Assembly: GCA_024998625.1 (NCBI GenBank) | Contig: JACOEL010000002.1 | Coordinates: 310,001-374,000, forward strand | Origin: Nitrospira sp. | Lineage (GTDB): Bacteria > Nitrospirota > Nitrospiria > Nitrospirales > Nitrospiraceae | Direction of reading: 5' to 3' | Length of the DNA: 64,000 nucleotides | Program-made: the position numbers and the translations under genes | Notes under the pieces: generated by a model | The model's database searches: none | Told to the model about the DNA's origin: nothing | The model's input: the letters and a program-made list of their open reading frames with translations, nothing else | In this document: positions 46,998 to 57,661 of the stretch, one piece after another | Layout: each line of letters opens with the position of its first letter | Numbering within the stretch: position 1 is the stretch's first letter

Positions 46998-49373
46998 ATG
47001 AATCAGACGACCCAGGCGAATCGGCCGCTGAGCCAGGAGACAGTGCAACGGATTGATGCCTACTGGCGAGCGGCAAACTATCTTTCCGTCGGACAGATTT
47101 ATTTGTTCGACAATCCGCTGCTGAAGCAGCCGTTGAAACGGGAGCATATCAAGCCGCGCCTGCTCGGCCATTGGGGGACGACGCCGGGGTTGAATTTTAT
47201 CTATGCCCATCTCAACCGCATCATCAAAGCCCAGGATCTTCCCGTGCTGTATATCGCGGGTCCCGGACACGGCGGTCCCGGCCTGGTTGCGAACGTGTAC
47301 CTCGAAGGCACGTACAGCGAGGTCTATCCGAACATCTCGCAGGACGAAGCAGGCTTACAGCGCCTGTTCAAACAGTTTTCTTTTCCCGGAGGTATTCCGA
47401 GCCATGTCGCGCCGGAAACGCCCGGCTCTATCCACGAGGGCGGTGAGTTGGGCTATTCCCTGGCCCACGCCTATGGAGCGGCCTTCGACCATCCTGAGTT
47501 GCTGGTGGCTTGTGTGATCGGAGACGGCGAAGCCGAAACCGGTCCCCTTGCGGGGAGTTGGCATGGGAACAAGTTCTTGAATCCCGTGCGGGACGGGGCG
47601 GTGCTGCCGATTCTGCATTTGAACGGGTACAAAATCGCCGGCCCGACGGTGCTGGCACGTATGCCGCCGGACGAGCTCGAATCCCTGTTGGTCGGGTATG
47701 GTCATCAGCCGTTTTTCGTCGAAGGTGATGATCCGGCGACGATGCATCAGCTGATGGCGTCCACGCTGGACGAAATCGTCGCGACGATCCGGCGCATTCA
47801 ACAGGAGGCCCGGTCCAAGGGATTTACCGGCCGGCCGCGCTGGCCCATGATCGTCTTGCGAACCCCAAAGGGCTGGACCGGGCCGAAGGAAGTGGATGGC
47901 AAACCGACGGAGGGCACGTTCCGTTCCCATCAGGTGCCGATGGGCGAGATGGACAAGCCCGGCCATGTCGAGTTGCTGGAAGCCTGGCTGAAGAGTTACC
48001 GGCCGGAGGAGTTGTTCGATGAAGCGGGAAGGTTGATGCCGGAGCTGGCCGAACTGGCGCCGACCGGGGAGCGACGCATGGGGGCCATTGCCTGCGCGAA
48101 CGGGGGCGGCCTTCTCCGCGACCTTCAGATGCCGGACTTCCGACAGTACGCGGTGCCGGTGGTGAAACCCGGCGTCGAGGATGCCGAGGCGACGCGGGTG
48201 CAGGGATTGTTCCTGCGCGATGTCCTGAAGATGAATCCCCACAACTTTCGGCTGTTCGGGCCGGATGAGACGGCATCCAACCGTTGGGGCGGAGTGTTTG
48301 AAGTAACCGATCGCTGCTCGACCGAGCAGATCCTCCCCACCGACGAACATGTGGCGCATGACGGGCGTGTCATGGAGATCCTGAGCGAACACCTGTGCCA
48401 AGGGTGGCTCGAAGGATACCTGCTGACGGGACGGCATGGGTTCCTGAATTGTTATGAAGCGTTCATTCACATCGTCGATTCCATGTTCAATCAGCACGCG
48501 AAGTGGCTCAAGACCTCGCGCGAGATTCCCTGGCGGCGGCCGATCGCCTCGCTCAATTATCTGCTGACGTCGCATGTGTGGCGTCAGGACCACAATGGTT
48601 TCAGCCATCAGGATCCCGGCTTCATCGACCATGTGGTGAATAAGAATGCGCAGGTGATCCGTGTCTATCTGCCGCCTGATGCGAACACGCTCCTGTCGGT
48701 CACGGACCACTGTTTGCACAGTCGTGACTACGTGAACGTGGTGGTGGCGGGAAAACAGCCGGCTCCGCAATGGCTGGATATGGACGCCGCCGTGCTGCAC
48801 TGCACCGCCGGGATCGGGATTTGGGAATGGGCGAGCAACGACCGCGGTAGCGAGCCCGACGTCGTGATGGCCTGTTGCGGCGATGTGCCGACGATGGAGA
48901 CGCTGGCGGCGGTGGAGATCTTACGCATCGCCCAGCCCGACTTAAAGGTGCGCGTGGTCAATGTGGTCGATCTCATGAAGTTGCAGCCTGCGAGCGAACA
49001 TCCGCACGGGATGTCCGACAAGGAATTCGATGCGTTGTTCACGACCGACAAACCGATCATTTTCGCCTTCCACGGGTATCCGTGGCTGATCCACCGGCTC
49101 ACCTACCGCCGGACCAACCATGACAACCTGCATGTACGTGGCTACAAGGAGGAAGGCACGACCACCACGCCGTTCGACATGGTGGTGTTGAACGATCTGG
49201 ACCGGTTCCACCTGGTATCCGATGTGGTGGACCGCGTGCCGCAGCTCGGGGCGCGTGCCGCCTATCTCAAACAGGAGATGCGCGACAAACGCATGTTGCA
49301 CAAGCAGTACATCGAGACCTATGGAACCGATATGCCGGAGATCAGAAACTGGAAGTGGAGCGGGAAGCGCTAG
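46998..49373 (+). CDS. xfp: Phosphoketolase (xylulose-5-P/fructose-6-P)
   Basis: 791 residues, GAGAAAGG upstream, normal length for the family. A thiamine-diphosphate enzyme: G-P-G-H-G-G-P-G near 87-94, [14 protein letters not shown] near 147-160, [10 protein letters not shown] near 176-185 with the cofactor-binding motif ending at N-G-Y-K-I, and H-Q-D-P-G-F near 540. It splits xylulose-5-phosphate or fructose-6-phosphate into acetyl phosphate and a shorter sugar phosphate. Paired with ackA it gives acetate plus ATP; reversed with acetyl-CoA chemistry it could bypass glycolysis. The substrate preference cannot be set by reading. Confidence 0.95.
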   Translation: MNQTTQANRPLSQETVQRIDAYWRAANYLSVGQIYLFDNPLLKQPLKREHIKPRLLGHWGTTPGLNFIYAHLNRIIKAQDLPVLYIAGPGHGGPGLVANVYLEGTYSEVYPNISQDEAGLQRLFKQFSFPGGIPSHVAPETPGSIHEGGELGYSLAHAYGAAFDHPELLVACVIGDGEAETGPLAGSWHGNKFLNPVRDGAVLPILHLNGYKIAGPTVLARMPPDELESLLVGYGHQPFFVEGDDPATMHQLMASTLDEIVATIRRIQQEARSKGFTGRPRWPMIVLRTPKGWTGPKEVDGKPTEGTFRSHQVPMGEMDKPGHVELLEAWLKSYRPEELFDEAGRLMPELAELAPTGERRMGAIACANGGGLLRDLQMPDFRQYAVPVVKPGVEDAEATRVQGLFLRDVLKMNPHNFRLFGPDETASNRWGGVFEVTDRCSTEQILPTDEHVAHDGRVMEILSEHLCQGWLEGYLLTGRHGFLNCYEAFIHIVDSMFNQHAKWLKTSREIPWRRPIASLNYLLTSHVWRQDHNGFSHQDPGFIDHVVNKNAQVIRVYLPPDANTLLSVTDHCLHSRDYVNVVVAGKQPAPQWLDMDAAVLHCTAGIGIWEWASNDRGSEPDVVMACCGDVPTMETLAAVEILRIAQPDLKVRVVNVVDLMKLQPASEHPHGMSDKEFDALFTTDKPIIFAFHGYPWLIHRLTYRRTNHDNLHVRGYKEEGTTTTPFDMVVLNDLDRFHLVSDVVDRVPQLGARAAYLKQEMRDKRMLHKQYIETYGTDMPEIRNWKWSGKR

Positions 49374-49532
49374 CCCGGATTATTCATGAATGCCGTCGCG
49401 AGGCGTTCGAGACGGAAGCCCGCCGAGGTTGCTCACACGTGAGGCCGACGCAGGCGTACATGCAGTCCGTCGAGGAGGCCGAGCGAGAACAGCCTCGCCG
49501 GGCGAGAGGATCGGACGCCGGAGCAGGGATTC

Positions 49533-50237
49533 ATGAATAGTCCTGGCAAGGACATGGCTCTTCCTACTGTCGTCGTGTTGTTCGATGTCGACAATACGTT
49601 GCTGGACAACGATCGGATCACGGCCGACCTCACGCAGTATTTGGACCGGGAAGTCGGCCCGGCGCACGAGCGGGCATATTGGCGCATCTTCGACGAGCTG
49701 CGTGAAGAGTTGGGGTATGCGGACTACCTCGGGGCCTTGCAGCGGTATCGCCTGGCCTATCCGCACGACTCGCACCTCTTGGCGGTTTCGCATTTTCTGA
49801 TGAACTATCCATTCGCCGACCGGCTGTTTCCACGGGCGCTGGACGTCGTGCAGCACGCCAGGCAATGGGGCCGGACGGTGATCCTTTCCGATGGCGACGC
49901 GGTCTTCCAGCCGCGCAAGATCGAACAATCCGGTATCCTGTACGCCGTCGAAGAACAGGTCCTCGTCTATGTGCATAAGGAACAGGAGCTGGAGGATGTC
50001 GAGCAACGGTATCCTGCCGACCACTATGTGCTGATCGACGACAAGTTACGCATCCTGAGCGCGGTGAAAGCCCGGTGGGGGGCGCGTGTCACGACGGTGT
50101 TTCCGCGTCAGGGGCACTATGCCAATGATCCTGAGGCGCTGCGGACATTTCCGTCGGCCGATCTCACCATCGATTGTATCGGTGATCTGTTGACGGTCGA
50201 TCAGTCGCGGCTCTTCCAGGCTGCAGGCCATCGGTGA
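49533..50237 (+). CDS. HAD-family hydrolase
   Basis: 234 residues; ATG 49557 is an alternative start giving M-A-L-P. HAD motif I is D-V-D-N-T-L-L-D-N-D near 19-28 (two catalytic Asp), motif II is V-I-L-S-D-G-D near 113, and the motif IV region is Y-V-L-I-D-D-K near 168. A cap domain with many aromatic residues lies between motifs I and II. It probably removes phosphate from a small molecule. It starts 159 bp after the phosphoketolase gene and may act on a sugar phosphate, which is inference. Confidence 0.8.
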   Translation: MNSPGKDMALPTVVVLFDVDNTLLDNDRITADLTQYLDREVGPAHERAYWRIFDELREELGYADYLGALQRYRLAYPHDSHLLAVSHFLMNYPFADRLFPRALDVVQHARQWGRTVILSDGDAVFQPRKIEQSGILYAVEEQVLVYVHKEQELEDVEQRYPADHYVLIDDKLRILSAVKARWGARVTTVFPRQGHYANDPEALRTFPSADLTIDCIGDLLTVDQSRLFQAAGHR

Positions 50238-50319
50238 TGCCGGCGCGTTGCGGCAGGATTGACAATGTCGGGGGCTGGTCGTAGCCTACGCACTCCATAT
50301 CCAACAGGGCAGGTCATTG

Positions 50320-51381
50320 ATGACGCCCAAGAAACCTGACAACTCGATCTGGTCTACCACCCTCGACCGTCGCCAGCTGTTGAAAGGGCTCGGCGTTGCG
50401 GGATCGGTCATGGCGCTTGGCGGGCCCGGTCGCTTGGCCGAGCTGCTGGCCGCAGACACTCCTCCCTCGGGGGCCTCCACAGGTGACATCCCGCGCCGCC
50501 CGTTGGGCAAGACAGGAGTACAGGTTTCGGCGCTCTGTTTCGGGGGCGCGCACTGGGGCCGTATTCAGAACGATGCTGAAGCCATCCGGCTGCTGCATGC
50601 CGCCATCGATGCCGGGGTGAATTTTCTCGACAATGCCTGGGAGTACAACGGCGGGCGATCGGAAGAACTCATGGGCAAGGCGTTGCAAGGCAAACGACAG
50701 CAGGTTGTGCTCATGACCAAGGTCTGTTCGCACGGACGCGATAAGAAGGTGGCCCTGCAGCAGCTTGACGAGTCATTGCGTCGGTTGAAGACCGACTATC
50801 TGGATCTCTGGCAGATTCACGAAGTCGTCTACGAAGACGATCCCGATCGGCACTTCATGCCCAATGGCGGGGCCGACGCGTTGCTCGACGCCAAGCGGCA
50901 GGGCAAGGTGCGGTTCATCGGTTTCACCGGGCATAAACATCCGCAGATCCATCTCAAAATGTTGGCGCACGAGTTTCCGTTCGATACCTGCCAGATGCCC
51001 TTGAATGTCTTCGACGGCACGTATCGGAGTTTTGAGAGAGAGGTGCTGCCGGTTCTGAACCAACGCGGGATCGCTCCGCTCGGCATGAAGAGTCTGAGCG
51101 GCAATGCGGAGCCGATCAAACAAGGGATCGTGACGCCGGAGGAAGCGATCCGGTATGTATTGAGCCTGCCGATTGCCTCGCTCGTGAGCGGCATCGATTC
51201 GCCCCAGGTCCTCAGGCAAAACCTCGACGTCGCGCGCCGCTTCACGCCCATGACCGTCGCCGAGATGGATGGCCTGCGCACCAGAGTCGCGCAGTATGCC
51301 ATGGATGGCCGATACGAACTCTTCAAATCCACCAATCGCTACGACGGCGGCATCGGCCGCGCCCAGCACGGAATATCCTAA
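50320..51381 (+). CDS. Tat-exported aldo/keto reductase
   Basis: 353 residues from ATG 50320; TTG just before gives one more. A twin-arginine signal lies at about 17-42 (D-R-R-Q-L-L-K-G-L-G). The body is an aldo/keto reductase barrel: P-L-G-K-T-G-V-Q-V-S near 61, the catalytic Asp and Tyr in N-F-L-D-N-A-W-E-Y near 103-111, Lys in V-L-M-T-K-V near 133, and His in W-Q-I-H-E near 169. Tat export of an NADPH-type enzyme is unusual, since cofactor must be loaded before export. TTGACA (50259) with a weak -10 about 17 bp on may be its promoter. Confidence 0.88.
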   Translation: MTPKKPDNSIWSTTLDRRQLLKGLGVAGSVMALGGPGRLAELLAADTPPSGASTGDIPRRPLGKTGVQVSALCFGGAHWGRIQNDAEAIRLLHAAIDAGVNFLDNAWEYNGGRSEELMGKALQGKRQQVVLMTKVCSHGRDKKVALQQLDESLRRLKTDYLDLWQIHEVVYEDDPDRHFMPNGGADALLDAKRQGKVRFIGFTGHKHPQIHLKMLAHEFPFDTCQMPLNVFDGTYRSFEREVLPVLNQRGIAPLGMKSLSGNAEPIKQGIVTPEEAIRYVLSLPIASLVSGIDSPQVLRQNLDVARRFTPMTVAEMDGLRTRVAQYAMDGRYELFKSTNRYDGGIGRAQHGIS

Positions 51382-51432
51382 GCTCTAGAAACGCAGGCCT
51401 ATTCGGCGTGGGTGCTGCCGGAGATTTTCACG

Positions 51433-51449
51433 GTTGCCGTTGCGGCAAC
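51433..51449. terminator. Small hairpin between convergent genes
   Basis: GTTGCC and GGCAAC flank GTTGC between the aldo/keto reductase and the minus-strand gene ending at 51460. No T-tract. Confidence 0.4.
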
Positions 51450-51459
51450 AACGAGAGCC

Positions 51460-52737
51460 TTACCGGCCTCGGCCGCCGCTGTTACTGTGTGAGTGTCCGC
51501 TGCCGCCATGTCTGGCAGAGCTGCCCAGAGGTCGGTTCATCGACGGGTGCGGTTGCGTCATGGAGGGCGCGGTGGGGATGTTCGGAGCGCTAGGCCGCCA
51601 GAAATGGTTGGGATGAAGCTGGTAGGGCTGCGGTTGTGGCGCAGACTGGTGGAGCACCGGCGGGACGGACCGCGGCGTGGGGATCACGACGATGTCCCCC
51701 ACCTTTGCCGGCAAGCCCTGTTGGTTGAGCAGAGGCGGTGCTTGATGGTGTGCATGGGGTGTGGCGGGTACGAGCAACGATGGCCGAGGCGTTGACGTGA
51801 CGCCCGGTTGGATCGGCGGCACCTGTCCCGGCAGGGTCGTGACCATCTGTTGCGCGAGTGGAAGATGACGATGCCGGGGGGAGAGGCGTTGCGCCTGCAG
51901 CAGCAGGCCGTTGATGCCGGAGATCCCGATCCAGGGATAGGAAGAGAATCCGGGAGTTGCGTACACCACACTCGTCCAAGCCTGTGACATGAGGCCATTG
52001 GCTTGCAGTTCGTTAAGCATGTCCTCACGCCGGCGGCTGAGCTGCAGAACCTCGTCAGGCGACGGGGCTGCGGCGAGGGCGCGGTTGGTGGCATCGAGCT
52101 GTTCCTGCAAGCGATCGGTCTTTGCGCGGAGCGCCATGAGTTCCTGTGCGGCGCTTTCGTTGTCCCGCAAGGCCGCGATGGCCTGCGTAACCTCATGCGG
52201 GTCGATCTCCGCCGTGATGTCGGCACGGATCACCACAGTCCCATCCTCAAGCCTTGTCGTGATCTCCTGACTCACGACCTTCACGATCCCCGCCGTATAG
52301 CTACGAATGTCATCCCGTGTGACGTTCATATCCTGCACTTCCGTGACGCTCTCCAGATAGGTCGCCACCTGTTCGAGCGCCCCTGTCTTCGCCGCCTCGA
52401 CCGCCAAGCGCACGGCATCGGTGCGCCTGTCGTGATCGCCCATACGGTACTCTCCGCCGGCCGTGACGATACGGGAATCGGCGGAGCGCGTCGGTGGTCC
52501 GGCAACCGTATGAGGCGGAGCAGAGGAAACGGCCGGAGGCCCGTCGAACTCCTGTGAGGTCAGCCTGTTTCGATATTGTTCAGGGACTGACTCGAATTGG
52601 TTGGTGAAGGTTTGAACACCGGCGTCGTCGGTGTAGGTATAAATCGAGGCCCGGCTGTCCGGTGCGGCAATGACGTGGGCGGAGACGCCGAGCAGAAAGA
52701 GAACCGACAGTGTCAGCCCGCTGCGGGAGAGAGACAT
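51460..52737 (-). CDS. Exported DUF4124/FlgT-N-like protein with Pro/His-rich tail
   Basis: 425 residues from the ATG at 52737, which has GAGAGGGGGG upstream; an in-frame start lies at 52761. Signal peptide about 1-25. Next comes a DUF4124-like stretch (I-Y-T-Y-T-D-D-A-G-V-Q-T-F-T-N near 32-46), then a domain at about 90-190 resembling the N-terminal domain of FlgT/LPP20 proteins (A-V-R-L-A-V-E-A-A-K...Y-L-E-S-V-T-E-V). A coiled coil at about 195-245 follows. The last 130 residues are low-complexity, rich in Pro, His, Ser and Gly. Function unknown; the His-rich tail may bind metal. Confidence 0.7.
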   Translation of the reverse strand: MSLSRSGLTLSVLFLLGVSAHVIAAPDSRASIYTYTDDAGVQTFTNQFESVPEQYRNRLTSQEFDGPPAVSSAPPHTVAGPPTRSADSRIVTAGGEYRMGDHDRRTDAVRLAVEAAKTGALEQVATYLESVTEVQDMNVTRDDIRSYTAGIVKVVSQEITTRLEDGTVVIRADITAEIDPHEVTQAIAALRDNESAAQELMALRAKTDRLQEQLDATNRALAAAPSPDEVLQLSRRREDMLNELQANGLMSQAWTSVVYATPGFSSYPWIGISGINGLLLQAQRLSPRHRHLPLAQQMVTTLPGQVPPIQPGVTSTPRPSLLVPATPHAHHQAPPLLNQQGLPAKVGDIVVIPTPRSVPPVLHQSAPQPQPYQLHPNHFWRPSAPNIPTAPSMTQPHPSMNRPLGSSARHGGSGHSHSNSGGRGR

Positions 52738-52935
52738 GGTAACCCCCCTCTCTTGGCTCATTCAGGATAACACAGCATCAGATTGGGATTCTGCACTGAA
52801 GGGGTTGGATAAGTTGGTGTGAAAAAGAGCGGGTTTGTCGAACCACAAGCCTGAGGATAGCCCCCGTCCTCACTTGTTTAAGACTGTAGCCCTCCATACA
52901 CTACAGCCTCGTCACAATAGAGGAGGGAGGATGCC

Positions 52936-53271
52936 ATGGCGTGGGGACCGGACGCGAATACAGAAGACGAACTGGAAAGGCTGGCGGCCGTGCGTGCTTA
53001 TTTCGAGGAGCAATTTCCGGGAAGCACGATCCGCGATTCCTACGATGTCGGCAGATTGGCGCAGGTGTTTCGGATCGAAATCGACGGCACCGGCGGCACC
53101 GGCGGCCTGCGTGATGTAGTCATCGCGACGGAGTTCCTTGATGAACATCCTCCCGGAGAAATGTTGGAGGCATTGAGCGGCTTGCAAGTTGCCGATCGCC
53201 TCCGCTCCGCGAAGGGTAGGGAGGTGCTGGTGACGACCTGGGGAGTGGAGGAAAAGGAAGAAGACGTATAG
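52936..53271 (+). CDS. Small acidic protein of unknown function
   Basis: 111 residues with an excellent AGGAGGGAGGA site. There is no signal peptide or membrane helix. The protein is acidic, ending in E-E-K-E-E-D-V, with a G-T-G-G-T-G-G turn near residue 55. The spread of strands and helices suggests a single alpha/beta domain. A CTGTAG-N11-CTACAG palindrome (52884-52906) lies just upstream and may be an operator. I do not recognise the family. Confidence 0.6.
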   Translation: MAWGPDANTEDELERLAAVRAYFEEQFPGSTIRDSYDVGRLAQVFRIEIDGTGGTGGLRDVVIATEFLDEHPPGEMLEALSGLQVADRLRSAKGREVLVTTWGVEEKEEDV

Positions 53272-53486
53272 TTCGCCAATCTTCTGCCTCAAGGAATAGG
53301 AGCAGGCAGCAACCAGGCTGCCCTCTTGCTCGTTGTCCGCGCGTACAATATCGCATCAAAGGTATAGGTTAGGGGCGGTGCTCGTTCAATGCGCGCAGTC
53401 AGGGCAGAATGAGCGAACTGTGGAGAGGGCATTAGATTTGAGGTGATGCTCGTCGTAGCCTGTTATGGTTCACCATCCTGACTCTT

Positions 53487-54434
53487 ATGCTGACGCAAGA
53501 AAGTAACTCGATGAGCGAGATGGCTGAGTGTACCTGTTTAGAATGCGAGGATCGGAATAACCAAGGGTCGTTGGAAAGATTCTCGGTCGTCCGGAAGGGT
53601 TGTCCTGCGCTAAACGAGATTTTTGTGCCAAATAATGTGTGGGAAGAATTCCACCGCTGGCATAGCCAACCGGATACAGAAGCCTTTCATCGGTCTATCG
53701 TGCTACTCGCGATGCAGCGTGGTTACTTGAGCCATATTACCTCTGCAGTGCATCGGTACTTAATTGTCAACGGACAGCCAAGGTCAAATATCAGACGACA
53801 GTATCGGCAGGATCTCCGTGAGCGCTGGATGTTCTACTCGGACCCAATCGAACGGCACAAGAAGTCCCGTATGTTTAGGGGAAAGCTGGTAGAACTTCAA
53901 TTCGCGGAGTGGTTAGAGTCAAACGGTTACAGAGTCTGCGGAATGGAAGCCTTTCGAGAGGGGCCAGATATTGAAGCGCAATCAGATGATGGCCGATGCA
54001 ATGCCTTTGAGGTCAAGTTCATCGGCACCCAGGATGATGACTTCGGCATCATCCTGAAAAGTTTGACGAGCCAACCGGTGGCGACATCCGTCTCCCCGTA
54101 TGATGCAGCGAACTACCTTCTTTTTAGAGTCTATGAGACAGCAAAGCAGTTGCAGCGAAGCTCCCGGGACAGAATTGCGGTTATGGTGGTGGAAGATCTG
54201 GCGTGGGACAGGTTTTCGACGCAGCTCAGTGATAGTTGGATAGACTGGGCCCATCCCCAATTCTTTTGTGGTCACGACTGGGGAAGATTTGTTGAGCAGC
54301 AGCTAACTCGATACCCTAATCTTCTATATGATTTACAACCTGCCTTACAAAGTCTGAGTGCGATTTGGATAATGAGGTTGTCGGAGGGATATCAATACCA
54401 TCGTGAGGTGGTGATCCTGCCTCGCTCCATGTGA
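53487..54434 (+). CDS. Orphan protein with a PD-(D/E)xK nuclease-like core
   Basis: 315 residues (ATG 53511 is an alternative start). A Cys-rich N terminus (C-T-C-L-E-C near 15-20) precedes an unassigned alpha-helical region. From about 125 the core reads like a restriction-endonuclease fold. A helix G-K-L-V-E-L-Q-F-A-E-W-L-E-S-N-G-Y comes first, then P160-D161, and 14 residues later E175-V-K177. D161, E175 and K177 are the expected metal/catalytic set. Base composition looks more AT-rich than the flanks, pointing to transfer. No methylase or toxin partner is seen. Could be a defence or repair nuclease; not shown. Confidence 0.65.
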   Translation: MLTQESNSMSEMAECTCLECEDRNNQGSLERFSVVRKGCPALNEIFVPNNVWEEFHRWHSQPDTEAFHRSIVLLAMQRGYLSHITSAVHRYLIVNGQPRSNIRRQYRQDLRERWMFYSDPIERHKKSRMFRGKLVELQFAEWLESNGYRVCGMEAFREGPDIEAQSDDGRCNAFEVKFIGTQDDDFGIILKSLTSQPVATSVSPYDAANYLLFRVYETAKQLQRSSRDRIAVMVVEDLAWDRFSTQLSDSWIDWAHPQFFCGHDWGRFVEQQLTRYPNLLYDLQPALQSLSAIWIMRLSEGYQYHREVVILPRSM

Positions 54435-54668
54435 TACCTGCGAGAAGGTCACGTACCTCGATGTCGCTGTAGTTGGAATGCCCCTCGGTGCTATGGTGAG
54501 GTGTGACGCGTCTCAGCGGACGTTCTCTTCGGCATTCCCGCCCACCGATTGGACCATCCAACGCATGAGACCTCGACCCCGTCCGGTTAGCATAGGGGTT
54601 CCTCCTCTACCTCCTTTCTTCATCAGCCGCTCTTGTTTATCATCGACACTGTTATCCTTTCCCACTGA

Positions 54669-56042
<1,374 letters not shown>

Positions 56043-56068
56043 AGGGGCTGAGGCATCCATCGAGGGAA

Positions 56069-56626
56069 CTACCTTGCGTCGGTCCTGCGCCTCATGAATT
56101 CCTGCCGGAGCATCCCATAAATCTCCACATCCACAAATTGGCCGAAGCGGATGTAATGCTCGCGCATGCGGCCTTCGTAGGTCATGCCGACTTTTCGTAG
56201 CACACGCCCTGAGGCCGGGTTGTTGTGAAAGTGCGGGGCGTAAATCCGATGGAGTGACAGGTGGGTGAAGCCGTAGTCGAGTATGGCCTGAACTGCTTCG
56301 GTGCAGTAGCCCTGGTTCCAGTAGGCGGTGCCAAGCCAGTAACTCAGACGCGCATGTTCGTGCGTGGTGGTTATCTCCATGCCGATTGAGCCGATGAGTT
56401 GGTGGGTCTCGGCAAGAACGATGGCAAAGGTGAGGGCGCTGCCCGCCGCAAAGCTCTCCTGCTGGGCGATCCATTTCGCAGCCGTCTCTGCCTCATATGG
56501 GTGAGGGAGAAATGTTCCAGCGGCGACTTCCTTCCCCCCGGCTAGGCGTTGCACGGTATCGGCATCGGAGGCCTGAAATCGCCGGAGGATCAACCGTGTG
56601 GTTCTGAGCGTCGGAAAGGCGTCCAT
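56069..56626 (-). CDS. GNAT acetyltransferase (RimJ/RimL-like)
   Basis: 185 residues if started at M-D-A-F-P-T-L-R-T-T-R-L (ATG at 56626); a TTG at 56662 gives 12 more. The N-terminal T-x-R-L-x-L-R-R-F is typical of the RimJ/RimL group. The acetyl-CoA loop region lies around N-Q-G-Y-C-T-E-A-V near 110, and N-x-x-S-x-x-V-L-R-K-V-G-M-x-Y-E-G near 142-158. It probably acetylates a protein N terminus or small amine. Confidence 0.88.
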   Translation of the reverse strand: MDAFPTLRTTRLILRRFQASDADTVQRLAGGKEVAAGTFLPHPYEAETAAKWIAQQESFAAGSALTFAIVLAETHQLIGSIGMEITTTHEHARLSYWLGTAYWNQGYCTEAVQAILDYGFTHLSLHRIYAPHFHNNPASGRVLRKVGMTYEGRMREHYIRFGQFVDVEIYGMLRQEFMRRRTDAR

Positions 56627-56723
56627 GGGCACGATCTCATCACAGTGCCGTACCGGAAACAACTGCCGTTGCGCCGCTCATCATCCGAACAGCCTCCGGT
56701 ACAGGCTGACTGTTTTCAGGCTT

Positions 56724-56755
56724 CGGGCCCGCCGCTCGCGTGAGCGGCAGGCCCG
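56724..56755 (-). terminator. Terminator-like stem after the second YHS gene
   Basis: CGGGCC...GGCCCG and CCGCTC...GAGCGG nest into one long stem with a GCGT loop, 12 bp past the YHS stop on the minus strand. It is a strong stem without a T-tract. Confidence 0.6.
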
Positions 56756-56766
56756 GGGTACTCACG

Positions 56767-57228
56767 TTACAGCGCGTCGGGAGACTTGTCCTTGATGTCG
56801 GACCAGTGTGTATTGCCTTTCTTGATGTAACCGGGAATGTCGCGTTGCCATTTCTCTTGAATGTCCTTGTCCAGATTCACATACAGAATGCCATCGACGA
56901 TCTCCCACACTTCGGGATCTGCCACGAATTTTTTCCCGACGGCGACGCCATAGGCACAGAAGCCTCCGAAGGCGGGGAGGTACTGTTTGGGATTGGCGAT
57001 AAACAGCTTTTTGTGTTCGGCGCTGGCGAAGGCGTAGGTCACGCCGTCCTGCACGACCACGTGATAGCCCGATCCCCGGACTGGTTTGCCATCGGTGAAG
57101 TAGGCGACGGGGTCGTACCCGCTGAGTCCAGGCGTGCTGTGGGTGACGTCTCCGGCGAAGACCGACGTGGCGACGATGCCGGCGATCAGCAACAAGCCGC
57201 CGATCAACAATTGCTTGAGTCCTGTCAT
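56767..57228 (-). CDS. Exported YHS-domain protein (second copy)
   Basis: 153 residues, AAGGAGGGGG upstream of the ATG. Signal peptide about 1-25. YHS features: G-Y-D-P-V-A-Y-F-T near 37-45, Y-A-F-A-S-A near 65, and G-G-F-C-A-Y-G near 89. It is a paralogue of the protein at 10294-10761. Its promoter (57289-57317) carries the same bipartite motif as the nearby ECF sigma gene, so it is probably a direct target of that sigma factor. Confidence 0.85.
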   Translation of the reverse strand: MTGLKQLLIGGLLLIAGIVATSVFAGDVTHSTPGLSGYDPVAYFTDGKPVRGSGYHVVVQDGVTYAFASAEHKKLFIANPKQYLPAFGGFCAYGVAVGKKFVADPEVWEIVDGILYVNLDKDIQEKWQRDIPGYIKKGNTHWSDIKDKSPDAL

Positions 57229-57288
57229 GGTCCCCCTCCTTGCGTAACGGTTGATGAATGGTGCGAGCTTGAATGGTTCCGCTGTTGT

Positions 57289-57317
57289 TGTATCGTTCGA
57301 GCACAGCGATTCTTACA
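57289..57317 (-). promoter_or_regulatory. ECF-type promoter of the YHS gene
   Basis: Read on the minus strand: TGTAAGAA, 11 bases, GAACGATACA. It is identical in sequence and spacing to the motif upstream of the ECF gene (58343-58371). It lies 61 bp before the YHS start. Confidence 0.65.
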
Positions 57318-57379
57318 GTGCCACGTCATAAAATGATGCGTTGTTCTGTACGCAGAAAAGGAGTTGCCGGAGGCGATGG

Positions 57380-57661
57380 CTAGGAGCGGCGGGAGTCGAG
57401 GGCGCGTTGAATGCGGGCCTTGGCTTCAGGCGCGAGGCCAGGAGCGTTTGCTCGGGTGTCGTCAATCAACGTGGTGCCGTTTTTACGGAGGACGTTGCGG
57501 ATGAGGGCTAACTGCTGTTTGTAGCGGCGGCAGAGGACGCAGATCAACAAGTGGAGCCGCATGCGGAGACGCGTGTGGAACGGGAGTGTCCGATCCATTC
57601 CATCGGAGAGCAGGTGCGACATGTCCCGGCAGGTGAACAACAACGGAGAGTGCCGCTTCAT
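57380..57661 (-). CDS. Small zinc-finger protein, probable anti-sigma factor
   Basis: 93 residues, overlapping the ECF sigma gene by 4 bp. It has the H-x-x-x-C-x-x-C zinc signature (H-L-L-I-C-V-L-C) near residues 37-44 and an upstream Cys11. It has no membrane helix. It is a paralogue of the protein at 6202-6483 and probably holds the sigma factor inactive. Confidence 0.8.
   Translation of the reverse strand: MKRHSPLLFTCRDMSHLLSDGMDRTLPFHTRLRMRLHLLICVLCRRYKQQLALIRNVLRKNGTTLIDDTRANAPGLAPEAKARIQRALDSRRS

Noticed and set aside
49355-49540. 61-residue frame between phosphoketolase and HAD hydrolase
   Set aside because: It overlaps the phosphoketolase end, has no ribosome site and a composition rich in Arg and Glu without a recognisable fold.
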